A DNA stretch of 64,000 bases, taken from contig VCJN01000658.1 of the NCBI GenBank assembly GCA_006384855.1, forward strand, positions 1 to 64,000. Reading direction: 5' to 3'. A program made the translations under genes and the position numbers. Shown here in pieces: positions 1 to 11,639 of this stretch. Source of the stretch: Tetraselmis striata (lineage: Eukaryota > Chlorophyta > Chlorodendrophyceae > Chlorodendrales > Chlorodendraceae). The stretch's first letter is position 1. Each line of letters begins with the position of its first letter. The notes beneath the pieces are model-generated. The model had not been told where the DNA came from and did not search any database. It was given only the letters and a program-made list of their open reading frames with translations.

Positions 1-273
1 CATAGCAACTAGCCTATATGTCGAGCAGGTTCAGACGCATGTGAACGAGTATGCGATGCATGCATGGACGCCCCAAGTCGCCACTGGACGGGCTTCTTGT
101 TGGTGGATACGTCAACTGCGAAAGATTGTTGAATGATTAAATTTGTTGGCGGCGCACCGATGCAAGGAGATTTCCCCTCACCCGTCCCTGACCCTGCCTG
201 AAGCCGGCTAATGCATGTATGTACATGTGACTACGGAAAACTTGCACCAAGCGAGTCCCCGCAAACGCATTGG

Positions 274-3200
274 TTATTTGAAGCCGTGGAAGTGCTCGTG
301 GAAGCGGTCGAGGTAGAAGTAATCATCGAGCGCCGCCACGCCCGTCTCCTCGAACGACCGCCCGTCCTCCGACAGCATCTGCAGCGGGAAACCGCGCGCC
401 ATGTCGTCGGACGTCACGTGCAACAGCTTCGTCTCGTCCTGCAGCCGCCGCAGCAGCGCCACGCCGCGCTCCGGCTTCTGCAGCGCAACGGGGGGGGGGG
501 GGGGGGGGGGGGGCATCGACGTAAGGCGAAACCGACTCTCACAGGGTATTCCACGCTATGCAGGTTTATTTAATACCTAGCGACGACCATGGACGATCGT
601 GCACGTCCCATCGTCGCATTGCCCGTAAACGACCACAGCTAGTCGACAGCAGGACACCGACGGGCACTGGACTCGCAGCGACTTGACTATGCGAGGCGCA
701 CATGCGAAACGGCGCGGGTCACGCACGCGCCTCGACAAAATTCACGCACGCAAATCCGCACAAACTGACGCGCGCGTCTCCGTGCAATTCTCGCACGCGT
801 CACATTTTAATCACGCACGCGATTCGATATCCGATTCACGCGCGAAAGGACTCGACCTCATATGCGCACGTCGCTCCACACGAAGCGTGTGCGCGATATC
901 GGCAAAATGATAGACAGTACGGAGACGGCGATTCATGCGGGTGCAGAGGGCCGACGGGTGTTCGTCGCACCTTGGTGAGGTTTGCGCCAAGCAGCGAGAT
1001 GCGGCCGCCGTCCCTGACAAAACCACAGAGCTGCTGCCAGAAGGCAAGCATTTCCAGGCCGGCCGGCTGGGCCAGAAAGGGCAAAGCCAGGCTGTAGCCC
1101 TCGACAATGTCCACGCTGCCGGGTGCGGACAGCGACCAGGACATCAGCGCAATGCTGCGTAGTGGGCGACGCGGCCCGGCCAGTGCATGTTTATATGGCC
1201 TAACAACTCCGGCAGCGAGAAGGTGCGGTAGTCGTAGCAAACCAGCGCGACGTCGTGACGCAGCGCGCTGCGGAGACCCTCCACTTGGTCGTCGGTGAGC
1301 GAGGGCGACAGCACGACGTGATCGAAGCGGTCCATGCCTGGCGAGCCGCGGGGCTTGGGCGGGCTCATGTGCAGCCGGATCGCGGAGGCGGAGGGCTTAT
1401 TGTTGGGGCTGGCGCCAAAGTGGAGCATGCCGGGTGAAATTGGGCCGCCGGGGGAAGCCCAGCCTGGCGTGTTGATGCTGGTCCAGGGGGGGAATCCCGT
1501 GGACGGAGGTGGCGGCCTTGGGATCGGGCAGCTGTCGTCAAAGCCGCGACTGTAGTTGAGCCCGGCTGCAGAGGGGGGGGGGGGGGGCAGCGGCGAAACG
1601 CGGTCAGCCGCCACGCTTCGACAGACAAAAACGGTCAGGAATAGATGCGGTGGCTCAACGCACCCGGGCTGACGTGCACCGCGACGCTTGCTGGATGAGA
1701 CTGCGGCGTCTTTCCAACCTGGAGACTTCCCGAGGCGATAGGCTTCGGCCGGCTGGCGCGCTTCTTCATCCACCTCGCGATGAGGCAAGACACGAGCACG
1801 ACGAGGAGCAGGATGACCACGAGAATGGCCACAATCACACCGATCACCCATGGCTTACTGCGAGGCACAAACGACAAACGGATGCGGGTGAATACAAGCG
1901 CCGGAAAGACTGCGTCTCAACAGTCAAAGAGGTGACAAAGCGAGCCGAGCCCCGGAGGATAGGGGCGCTCACTCCTTGATCTGATCGTGAAGGTCGTGCC
2001 AATACTCGTCGGAGTCCCAAGGCGGCGGCGGGGACGGAACGGGCACCGCCACGCCGTCCGCCTCGACGAATGGCTCCTGCGGCACCTCCTCCAGCACAAC
2101 CTCCGCGGGGAAGCCGAAGCTCGCCAGGCGTGCGTTGAAGGTGGGGGCATCGTCGAGCCCAGCGGCGAGCGCGGCCCGGATCGAGTTGGCGGTGTCATCG
2201 TCGTCGAGGGGGCTATTGGGTGGATTGCTGACCACAGACTCGATAACGACGGAGCCGTTGGTCACCCCAACGATGGACACCTCTTCCGCGGTCATATTTA
2301 GCATGCCTGGGTTGACGTTGGCATTAATGGTGTCGGCGACAGTATCGAGAAAGGCCAGGCGCAATGCGGGCGTGAACGTAGTGGTGTCGAGCGCAGCAAG
2401 GCGCACCACCGACCGCACGGTGTAATCTATCACCATCTCAGGGTGTCAACGTCGGCGAGACCGTGGGTTGTGGGGTGACGGCGGGTGTTGGGGCATCCGT
2501 TGGGACAGGTGTGGGCACGACGGGAGTTGCGGTCGGGGTGTCATTGGGCTCCGTCGGGGTAGGCTCCGGCGTGGCTGTTGGGGTGTTGCCCGGCGTCGAC
2601 GTTGGTGTGGCAGTGGCAGCCTCTGACGTGGAGGTCGGAGTCTCGGCAGGAGTCGATGTTGGTGTGGCAGTGGCAGGCCCTGCCGTGGTCGTCGGCGTGT
2701 CGGTAGGCGTCATTGGCGTGTCAGTCGGCGTGGCTGTGGGGATGCCAGTCGGCGTCGAGGTTGGTGTGGCAGTGGGCGACTCTGGCGTGACAGTCGGCGT
2801 GGCTGTGGGGATGCCAGTCGGCGTCGAGGTTGGTGTGGCAGTGGGCGCCTCTGGCGTGGCTGTCGGTCTCGCGGTGGGCGTCTCGGATGGCACATCCGGC
2901 GTCGCGGTAGATGTCGGCGTGGCGCTGGGCGTTGGCTCGGCCGGCGCGTCGATGCAGGTGCCGGTGATTAGATCGCAGACGAGCCCTGACGCGCAGCTCT
3001 CGCTGTTGCATACCTGCTCGGAGCAATCGTCGCCAAGAAAGCCGAACGCACAAACACAGGCGCCCTCCACACACCAGCCATTATTACTGCCAGGCGCGGG
3101 GGCGCGGAGGGGGGAGGGGGGGGGGGGCATTATGGTCAGCTTGTCAATGCATATTCATCATCGACTACCGCAAACTAAATCAAACCAGTAAAATATGCCG

Positions 3201-6200
3201 ATAGCCAAACGCTTGACAGACACATGTACAATTGCGGCGGCATGCGCCGTACCTGCAGCTGTTGGGGCAATCCAAGGAGGCGCAGTATGCCTGTACATCA
3301 GTGGGGCAGGTGAAAACGCCGGACACATAACCAGCGCCCCGCGCATCCAGCTCGCCCCCCTCGGGGCACAGCAGGCGGGCGTCCTCGCCGCTGTTCCCCA
3401 TGGGCAGCGTCAAATAGAGCTGGCCCGCCTCGCAGTCCATTAGGAAGCAGTCGGGCGAGTTCTCGACGGGCCACGTGGAAATGCTGCCCGCCGGTGCGAG
3501 AGACTCGGAAAAGGCGGCGCAGCGCGAGTCGGGCCCCCAGCTCAGGCCATACGCCGGCGAGTTGTCGTTGGGCTCGTTGTATCGGAAGGTGCAACGGCTG
3601 TCGCGGGTCGCACAGACCTCGGGATCCGGCGAGGCGCCCTCCCACAGGAAGCGCGTCTTCACGTAGCAGTCGTCGCCCACCAGCGGGTCCAGCTCGCACT
3701 TTACCGAAGCCAGCCCGTCGGGCTCGCACATCCGCGTGGGGGCGCCCTCTGCCAGCTCCTCCTCCGTGCAGAAGAACGGCTGCGACGGCACCGAGGCCGC
3801 ATACTGCCCGCAGGAAAACGTGGCGAAGGTGCAGCCAGCGTCGCGGCCCCATTCCAGGTAGCCGTCCGCCGCACTGTTGGGCTCGTACCAGCCGCTGTCC
3901 TGCGCCAGCGCGCTCGTCACGCTGGACCACGCCGACAGCCGGAGGTCTACGCTGGAGCCCGCCTGCCCAGCGGGACGGATGCAGCCGCAGTGGGTGAGTG
4001 GCATGGAATCGTCTTTGGGAAGGGGGAGGGTCGATGGCAGACGCCAGAGGCGGCGAGCTGGGGCGGTGTGGGGAGGGGGGGAGAGAGGGGGTGGGGGGAC
4101 GCGCTCACCATGAGCTCCGTGTTCATGTAGCGCGCCTCCCAGTGGCTGCCCGCAGTGCCGCCCCCGCCGGCGTCCTCCAGCGGCACCCCCGCCAAGGAGT
4201 CGCACCCAAAGTGCTCGCGCGCCGCCGCCGCCACGCTCGGCGTGACGACCTGGTTGTTCACGAGGATGTTCTGCATGCCGCGCTGCTCGCCCTGCTCGTC
4301 GATGAAGAAGGGAAAGAGGTCTCTGCTGAAGAACAGCGCGTGGACCACCTCGTGCACGCCGGTGGCCAGCTGCGAGGCGTGCTTGCACGACTCCAGCTCG
4401 ATGGCGGCGGGGCAGAAGTTGACGTAGCCCGCCAGGGGGCGGCCCGTCGCGGGGTCCAGCTCGCAGTGCCCGGCAAACGCCAGCGTGTCGCCGGTGCACT
4501 CCACGCTCTGTGCGACGGCAACGGGAGTTGGGTCAGGCGCGGCCTTAGTTGTCAAACCCAAACGGGAATTGAAACAGAGGGTCGACAGACTCAGAAGGGC
4601 AGCGGGCTTGATAAATCATCTCACCCCCCCCCCCCCCCCCCCCCCCCACACACACACATGTTTTCGGAATATCAGCGTCAGATTGGCGGCGCATTCTACC
4701 CACAGGGACACCCGAGGTCGTTTCTCTGCAGTGTTGTTTAGTTATATTTGACAAGAAATGCATGTCCTTATTATTGGAAAATGCTCGTAGCACGACAAGC
4801 GCGCGCATCGGTAGACCTGCACCTCCCGGGCTCAAGTCGGTTCCGGGAAGCTTCAAGATTGATGATTAATGAGATGCAGTGGCGCGAGCCTACGGAGAAA
4901 ATCCAAATGGTTGGCAACAATCTCCGAGCCTCAGAGATGCCGCACCGCATCAGATTATATTACATTAGATTATATTATGTCTAGAGAGAAACCAGAGAGA
5001 GAAGCCTTACATGGAGCTGTAGATGGTTGGAGGGCATCATACCATACAAATATTTTATCATTGCATTATGATCGCATCGTATTATATATAATATATTATA
5101 ATATGTATTATATTATGGGATAATATACAGTATGATATACTATAAAATCATATCACTATATTGCTATTGCTTTCTTAACGGCGCGCATGAGTAGCACCGC
5201 TCCACTGCTGCCTGGCAGCTGCAGAACCCCTCGTGAGCGATCACATGTGCCTCCCCCCCCCCCGGGCCCCCCGCCACCCCACCGCCCCCCTAGCCTACAC
5301 AGTTGGCTGATCTACTACGCACGTTCAAGGCAGCCGCTGTGCAGCGGCAGGAGCGGCGAGGCTCACCTTGGCGGTGACGTAGAGGGCAAAGTCGGTGTCC
5401 GGCAGGCCCGCGCCGCCCGACGTCACGGTTGGGACGCACTGCTCGCCCGGGGCGGCGCACTCGTACGTGGTGGCGGGCCCGTACAGCTCCGGGTCCGTCG
5501 CCACCGCCAGCTCGCTGAAGGAGCAGAAAGGCTGGATGGGCGCGAGGGCGGCGCACCGCCCCGCGGAGCTGCCGTCCGAGAAGGTGGCCTCGCTGGCGCA
5601 GGCGCGCGGGATGAGAAAGTCGCCCTCCACGGGGCGCTTCAGCTGCGCGCCGCAACGCCACAAGACACCACTCCACCGCATCAGCCAACCCTTCAACCTC
5701 CCCCCCCCCCTTCTCCCGCCTTTTGCAGCGGCCGACCGGGCAAAGGACTGCGGTGGGCGTAGGCATGCGCGCCGACGTACCAGCAGGCGCCGGGACACCT
5801 CCGCCACGGCAGTGGGCACCAAGTTGTCTTGCAGGTAGAAACGCACCTCCCCCGTCAGCTGCGGCTCCGCGACCTCATCCTGCGCAGGCGCCAATGTGTC
5901 AGCAGCCCCCCCTCCCCCCCCCCCCCCCCCCCCCCCAACACGCACACACCGTCACGCCTCACCAGGAGGATCACCACATGCAGCTCATCGGTGGTGTTGC
6001 TAGCCAGAGGAAAGGGGAAAGGGGAGTGGGGCGGGAACTGTGGGGGGGGGGGGGGGGGGGGGGGGGGCGCGCACCGGGAGCTGGTAGATGACATGGATGC
6101 GGATGGGCTGAGGCTCCGCGACTTGGTCGCCCGAGACCAGGGCCTCACCCGCGCGGTCGTCCCCATCACCTGCCTCAGCCGGAAGCCACAGGCCGCAGCC

Positions 6201-6690
6201 GCAGAATGAGCAGGGGCTGCCAAACCCCACAAGGCTGCACAGCGTGGAGTGCACGGCACGGGTAACAGTGTACTCCCCCTCCCAAACCAACACCCACCCC
6301 CACACACGCCCGCCATCGGACGCGCAGAGCGCTTGTAGGGAGGTGGGCTACTGCGCACCCTCTTCCTGCGATGCTCTGGTAGCCATCTTTTGAGCCAGGG
6401 CCTGGCTGGCCAGGAAGGTGTCGTGCACCTCCTGCTGCGCAGCCAGGCCCTTCTGCTGACCATACCCGCAGCCCTCATGCGCGCCTGCGCCGCCTGCGTC
6501 GGGGATCCGCGGCGCGTGGGCGGTGTGCGTCAGGCGCCCGGAAGGCAACCGGGCAGCGGGGCGTCATGCAGGCACGGAGCGTCATGGGCGGCTGGGCGGG
6601 AGGGAGCGCGTGGATCCAACTACCTGCGAGATGCAGCGCGAGCGCCAGCAGCAGCCAGGGCGCCGCGCGCAGGAGACGCCGCGGGGCCAT
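274..6690 (-). CDS. Leishmanolysin-like (peptidase M8) membrane protease with SEA-like, TM and DUF4347-like regions
   Basis: Probable zinc metalloprotease of the cell surface. Exons rebuilt by phase matching: 6690-6624, 6484-6359, 6169-6075, 5879-5781, 5642-5367, 4507-4109, 3962-3253, 3086-2006, 1857-1664, 1565-971, 477-274 (about 1280 aa). The start MAPRRLLRA opens a signal peptide that runs across the first intron. Family landmarks in order: [11 protein letters not shown] (about residue 85), [24 protein letters not shown], the zinc motif HEVVH (about 273-277), and the third-ligand motif [14 protein letters not shown] (about 343). Then come a Cys-rich M8 C-terminal part, one EGF-like module, a Thr/Pro-rich stalk, a SEA-like domain, a TM helix ([20 protein letters not shown]) with a basic stop-transfer, a Pro-rich tail and a DUF4347-like domain ending at 274. 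Two single-base frameshifts (near 2438 and 1155) break the frame. They may be sequence errors or real decay. M8 identity is firm; the C-terminal fusion is inferred from splice phase. Confidence 0.85.
2460..2965 (-). repeat. Coding minisatellite: Thr/Pro-rich stalk of the M8 protease
   Basis: This stretch lies inside the exon at 3086-2006. It encodes many variants of [18 protein letters not shown] and similar peptides. The repeat is visible in DNA as two near-identical units at about 2736-2797 and 2799-2860. The product is a probable extended, O-glycosylated stalk that holds the protease and EGF module off the membrane. Such arrays vary in length between alleles. Confidence 0.8.
4960..5175. 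repeat. AT-rich low-complexity block inside a protease intron
   Basis: The intron between exons 5642-5367 and 4507-4109 holds a block of TATTATA/TATATAAT-type sequence (densest at 5080-5155) in an otherwise GC-rich locus. It looks like an expanded microsatellite or the remains of an AT-rich insertion. No ORF or terminal repeat is visible. Confidence 0.5.
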
Positions 6691-8880
6691 ACGGGCGTAT
6701 ACGTGTTTCGGGGGCGGGGCGTTGACCAGCAGCGTGAAGCCCAGGAGGTCGCCGCCGCGGAGCCGATAGCGACTGGCGTTACGGTGGCCCACCCCCGAGC
6801 CTGTCCTCCGTCGGCGCGGAACGACGACCGCTGGAGCGAGTGAGGCTGTGCTGTCTGTCGACGGAGTACCCATACCTGGCGGAGAAGTCGCCCAACGTGT
6901 TAGTGGCGAAGGGGTGCTGGCGAATTGGCGACACAGTAGTCGCTACTGTACTGTACTTCTTGAGATGTAAGAACAGTCATCCCTCTGCCATAGGGAATTA
7001 GGGATCGACCCTAATGTACCGACCCGGTATATACCCTTTAACTAATTCCTGCTTTACATACGGTCGCTAGTGTGATAGTCGCTAGTCTATTTCGGCGCCC
7101 CTCGCCCGGAGTAGTTTTTATATATGCTGTCGTATCGAAATCGTCCCCAGCATAATCCTTATTAGACAGCAGTACACTTCTGATGTACCTGCCGCAGGTA
7201 CTGTATGGGTTAAGGTAGAGGTATTTAGTAGCTACCAGTACTGTACTAAGTGCGCTTTCTGTTGCGGCGGCGGCGAAATAATATTTAATCCTTGGCGCGG
7301 GTTATTATTTAAAATATTATTATCGGCGGTTTTTTTGTGCCCATGGATGCGCGGGGTTTGTATATGTAGGTATGATGCGCGCCGGGGAGGCTGCTACGAA
7401 GCGAGCGTGGGGCGCGCAATTGTCTACTGACGCGCACGCCCGCCGGCGGGCTGCTGCAGAACACCTTTAGATATTTACACCTGCCACAAAAGTCTTGCTC
7501 CCCTTCTCAAGCATCAATTGTACATTGGCCCATTATGAGCCCTCACCTTCGTTTCCGGCCGCGCCCTTCCATGTGTCATACGTGAACACGACATCATGCG
7601 TGGGGGGAGCCGTAAGTGGCGTTTGTTGGGCTCTCGTTGTACAAGCCATACGTGACTGTGCGTGTCATTGTTCAGGGTTAGTAATGAATTTGATAACCCA
7701 ATGTCACAAGGGCACGAATTTTTATATCGCACAACATTCGTTCACATAAAGTGTTATGTTATTCACTTGTGAAAGTGGCCTTTTTTTGAGCCATTTTGCA
7801 CGAAATTCTCAAAACGCATGTTTTGGAGGCACAATTGCACTAAATCCCCTTGTTTGCACTCAATTTCACTGTTTGCCCGCGCAAAACGTGCAAAACTGGG
7901 CATGCGCAGAGCGGATGCGAGGAAAAACCTAAGTCAGGACGCGCGCCACCCATCAATTCATTGCGTTTGACGTCGTATGATTGTGGGGCAAGCGTGCGAG
8001 GGCAAATACTTGTGGCAAGTGTCTAATTGTTACAGTGCTCAAATCGCATTGTCTAAATAAGCGGCACGAGTAGCCAACAGTCGCATACTCCCCCCCCCCC
8101 CCCCCCCCAAGGCCCCTAGAGATACGTACAAGACCACTGTCTATCATCATGTTGTCTGCATGTCCAAAACGCACTTCTTCTCGTATGCATTGAAGCGGTG
8201 GTCGTTGAGCAAAGTGGCAAACAAGTTGCATTTGGTGAAACGCTTGGCCTTCGGAATCTTCACATGCGGAAAGCATTGAAGCCACGCTCGGCGGAAGGAG
8301 GAAATTGATGCGGGCTTCCCTAAATCAATTTGGGGACACAATCAAATGTTATTTTAGTGTATGTTGCCGATTGAAGTAAAATACGTGTACGTGTATGCGT
8401 TCTATCTGTACGGATGCAACCCAAGAGTTAGCTCTACCATCGTAGAGCACATTCACAAAGGCGCGCTCTCTCCCCACCGTCGGCATGCAAGCAAATAAGC
8501 AGTCCCCGCAAAATGGCCAATACTGCGATAAAGGCTTGCTCAAAAGCCAGCCAACCTACAGTTGTTGTCCGCATTCAATGCGCCCTGGGTAGAGCCGGCC
8601 TTCAGCCCATACTGCGCAGGGGTGCAGCCCCCGAGTCAGCGGGTGGGTCCATATGGTCACCTGCTAGGGAATCGTCCACGGTATGTAGTGCTAGGGCTGG
8701 CCATCAATACGCTCCCATATTCTGTTGTTGGGCTGCGCCTAGCGGGCCCCTAAGCGGGAAAAATCCGCCCGCGCAGGGCGAGTATATGGCCTTTTTTATC
8801 GGGATGCGGGTCGCGCGGTAAGCCACTGTACTAGGGTTTGTAGGAGAACCTGAAAATATTTGCATCGGTTATATTTCCAC
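6691..8880. other. No gene seen; upstream region of the M8 protease
   Basis: About 2.2 kb without a convincing reading frame. It is less GC-rich than the genes and contains a C tract at about 8091-8108. The first few hundred bases should hold the promoter of the minus-strand protease starting at 6690. I see no TATA box or other element that I can defend. Confidence 0.5.
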
Positions 8881-8881
8881 C

Positions 8882-8945
8882 GAGGGGCCCGGCAGGGTTC
8901 GAACCTGCGCGCCGCAGAGCGGAATCGCGAGCGTAACAGTAGACA
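8882..8945 (-). repeat. tRNA-like 3' half (possible SINE head)
   Basis: On the minus strand there is a perfect 5-bp T-stem (GCAGG/CCTGC) around the loop TTCGAAC, matching a B-box (GGTTCGAACCC). A plausible A-box-like GGTGGCGAAGG lies about 70 bases upstream. I cannot pair a full acceptor stem or build a good anticodon arm, so this is more likely a tRNA-derived repeat or degenerate tRNA than a working tRNA gene. Confidence 0.3.
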
Positions 8946-9464
8946 TGCCCCCCCTTCGCCACCTATCACATCTCAAGCCGTTGATGAATATTCTAAGTTA
9001 ATCATATCACCACTGCACCACTGTACCACTCGGCGGTCGGCGCCGCCGGTGTTGACGTGGCGATATGGACAGATACGTACAGGTTAAGACTTACGAGGGG
9101 GACTGTACACGGTATATGATCTAAACGTGTTTATGGGGTTTCCTAACAATTTAATTGTCCTAGTGCGACCCGTACGGTCTGTCCGTGGTTTTAAAATGTT
9201 AAAGAACTAGTACCATCGGGCTTCAGTACGGGCTGTCCCATCGCCCGCTAGCATGCGCTGTGTCCATTACCTTTCCGGCTAACGGACGTGAACCCCGGTA
9301 CACCTATAGTGCACCTTGGTGCACTAAATAGTTAAATAGAATTTCTGAGCAACGGAGGTCGTCCCAACCGTAACCAACGGTCAGGCCTCGTAGCTGACAC
9401 CCCAAGGCAGCTGGGATATAGTTTTCGCGGCGGGGGTGGGCCAGATACCCACAATGCGCATGCG

Positions 9465-10382
9465 ATGGGCCCAGCAGATCGCGGGCTCCGCCGCCGCCAC
9501 CACCACCACCTGCCCACCATGCGGCTGCCCCTCGGAACGGCCATTACTGTCCGTTTCGGTGATATAACCGACGCCGCCAAGAAGGTATGGGTTGCTGCCC
9601 ACCCAGGGGAGCCCGTGGCGGGTGTCACGCTGCGCGGCGTCGTCTGTGGCCACTCTGGCGCGTGGCATCGCGTCACTTTCGCCAAAGATCACCCTGAGAT
9701 AGAGCGTGAGGTCAGCCTCAAGGCTGCCGCCCTCGTCCCCCCCGCCCCAGCAGCGGCCCCCGAGGAGCACAGGCGGGTGGGTCCGACCACCGTTGACTTG
9801 GAGGAGGTGCAGGCGGCCAACCAGCAGCTGCTGGATGCGTTTGCGGACGCCGATGCCGAGCCCGCTGGTGACTCCGCCGAACCCGACGAATATCCCGAGG
9901 CACCAACCCCTCGCCCCACCCCCACCGAGCTTCCGCCGCCTGACTGGGAACCCGCCTCTTGCTACCGCTGTCAGCATGAGCAGGCCAGAGCGTACCCCCC
10001 ACGTTCCGGCCACTACCGCGGCAACCACAGTGAGGCGGCGCAGGCGGACGTGGCATGGCACTTCTGGCAGTGGTTCCCCCTCAGCGCGATGTCGCGCGCC
10101 GTCGATGCCATGAACCAGCCCCGCCACACCGAGAAGGGGGGGAGCAGTGTCGTCCCCTTCTCCCTGGCGGAGTTCAAGGTCTTCCTGGCGGTTCTACTCG
10201 CGATGACGCTTCACTCGACGGTGTCGCTGGAGGAGCTGTGGGACAACCCTGCAGTGCCCTCCATCAAGGCGATGCCCACCCGCTATGGCTTCGCTGCGCT
10301 GATGACACAGCGCCGCTTCAACGAGTGGCGCGCCTACTTTCGCTTCTGGGGCGACCCTGGGGACCTGCCTAACAGTCATTAG
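9465..10382 (+). pseudogene. piggyBac transposase, N-terminal part
   Basis: A 305-aa ORF. Residues about 25-90 form a small region that may be a DNA- or chromatin-binding addition (GTAITVRFGDITDAAKK..VCGHSGAWHRVTF). An acidic/Pro-rich linker follows. From about residue 200 comes the piggyBac N-terminal helical pattern: WHFWQWFPLSAMSRAVDAMN, SLAEFKVFLAVLLAM, LEELWDN and RRFNEWRAYFRFWGDP. The ORF stops just after the FRF.D motif, immediately before the segment that would carry the first two catalytic Asp residues. The start codon is uncertain because the first residues are His/Arg-rich. Confidence 0.7.
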
Positions 10383-10399
10383 AGCGAGACATGCCAGGA

Positions 10400-10420
10400 C
10401 TGGGTGATAGAGGAATCAGC
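10400..10420. repeat. 21-bp direct repeat, copy 1
   Basis: Begins CTGGGTGATAGAGG and ends AATCAGC; identical to 11615-11635. This copy sits exactly where the transposase frame breaks, 18 bases after the stop of the N-terminal ORF. Confidence 0.8.
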
Positions 10421-10437
10421 AACGCCTCATTATTGCT

Positions 10438-11370
10438 GTGGCAGGAGCGCGCATCAACTTCGCGTCACTGCAAAAGGAGCATGATGTTCCTAGCAAGCCT
10501 GGTGAGCGCTGCATGGTCTATGCCTCCGCCTGGCAGGATACCCAACCCATGCTCCTTGTGCATACATGCTGCAGTGATGCTATCACACCGCCTGTGGAGC
10601 GACTGAAGTCCAAGTACAAGGACGGCCGCGTACACAAGTACCGCTACGAGGTGGAGCAACGGGAGAGCCACGCCACCTATCGGCAGCACTTCAACGCGGT
10701 GGACATCAACAACAAGCTGAGTGTGGGCCCCCACTCTGTTGCCACTGGCTGGGGCACCCGTAGTGCTGTGCTCCGGTTCTGGCTGTACACCGCTGCAGTG
10801 GCCGAATCCAACGCCTACCTGTGCTACACTTCTTTCACCAACAACAAGGACATGACGCGTCATGAGTGGAAGTGCGCCATGGTGGACGCGCTGGTTGCGG
10901 AGGGGAGGGCTGAGATGATGGGCTCTGCATCTGGCCTGCACAGCACCTCGCCTGTCCCCCGCAGCCGTGCAACTACCCGCAGCTCAAAGAGCTCTCATTG
11001 CAGTGCTCCTAGTCCCTTTGATACTGAGACAGGTGACGGACCCTCTGGAGTGCCCCGCGCGTTTGATGAGGGCTGGCGCACAAAAGGCACCAAGCGCACA
11101 GCTACGATGTACTCCGCTCCCAACCCTGAGAACACCCCCAGCAAGTTCAAGGATGGCAAAGAACGCGCCAAGCGTAGGCAGTGTGTGGAATGCCGCCGCA
11201 ACCTGGTCCGTAGCATTTGCTCTGACTGCGGCGCCCCTGTGTGCTCATCCCTCTGCACCCGCCCATGCTTCGCCAAGCATGTTGCAGCCCACCTGCAGGC
11301 GGATGGATGGGCCAAGATTGGACCCGCCAACCCTCCCACCATCAACAACAACCGTGTACTGGACATGTAA
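10438..11370 (+). pseudogene. piggyBac transposase, C-terminal part
   Basis: A 310-aa frame. It keeps the end of the catalytic core: SAWQDTQPMLLVHTC (the piggyBac W.D...v.l.st strand), then YRQHFNAVDINNKL with the third catalytic Asp, then WGTRSAVLRFWLYTAAVAESNAYLCY. The C-terminus has the usual Cys-rich RING/PHD-like tail (CVECRRNL..CSDCGAPVC..LCTRPCFAKHVAAH) that binds terminal repeats in active elements. The frame has no good ATG at the domain boundary, as expected for the 3' half of an internally deleted gene. Confidence 0.75.
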
Positions 11371-11614
11371 ACTCATCCCTCTGTGTAATCCTATCTTTCT
11401 GGGCATTGATGGTTATCATTATATGAGTGTCTTGCATTTTCAGAAATATTTTACGTATTTTTTTGCATTTTTCTGTCTTTTGTCGACAATTTATCGGCCG
11501 CCGTCGACCCCGACGATGGCCGCCACCCCGCCCACTGTACCAACATCCCATCTTCCATGGCCAATAGGGACCAAAAGGCCCGGGAATCATGGTGGTTTGG
11601 GTGCGGCACTCCCC

Positions 11615-11635
11615 CTGGGTGATAGAGGAATCAGC
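11615..11635. repeat. 21-bp direct repeat, copy 2
   Basis: Identical to 10400-10420. It lies about 245 bases after the transposase stop. It may mark the true 3' end region, part of which recombined into the middle of the gene when the core was lost. Confidence 0.7.
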
Positions 11636-11639
11636 GCAT

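Larger units (their letters stand above)
9400..11400 (+). mobile_element. Degenerate piggyBac-type DNA transposon
   Basis: Two plus-strand ORFs give the N-terminal and C-terminal thirds of one piggyBac transposase (DDE_Tnp_1_7 type), with the catalytic centre missing between them. Several TTAA sites, the piggyBac target, lie in the flanks (for example near 9083, 9330 and 11800), but I could not find matching terminal inverted repeats. The element ends are therefore not defined. It cannot make an active transposase and is probably a fossil or non-autonomous copy. Confidence 0.75.

Noticed and set aside
2463..3191. 242-codon plus-strand frame rich in Val and Gly
   Set aside because: Mirror image of the Thr/Pro-coding minisatellite of the protease on the other strand.
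5963..5999. Possible extra protease exon ([12 protein letters not shown])
   Set aside because: It has plausible splice sites, but 37 bases would break the phase between exons 6169-6075 and 5879-5781, which join cleanly without it.
8882..8945. Functional tRNA gene
   Set aside because: The T-arm is perfect, but acceptor and anticodon stems cannot be completed.
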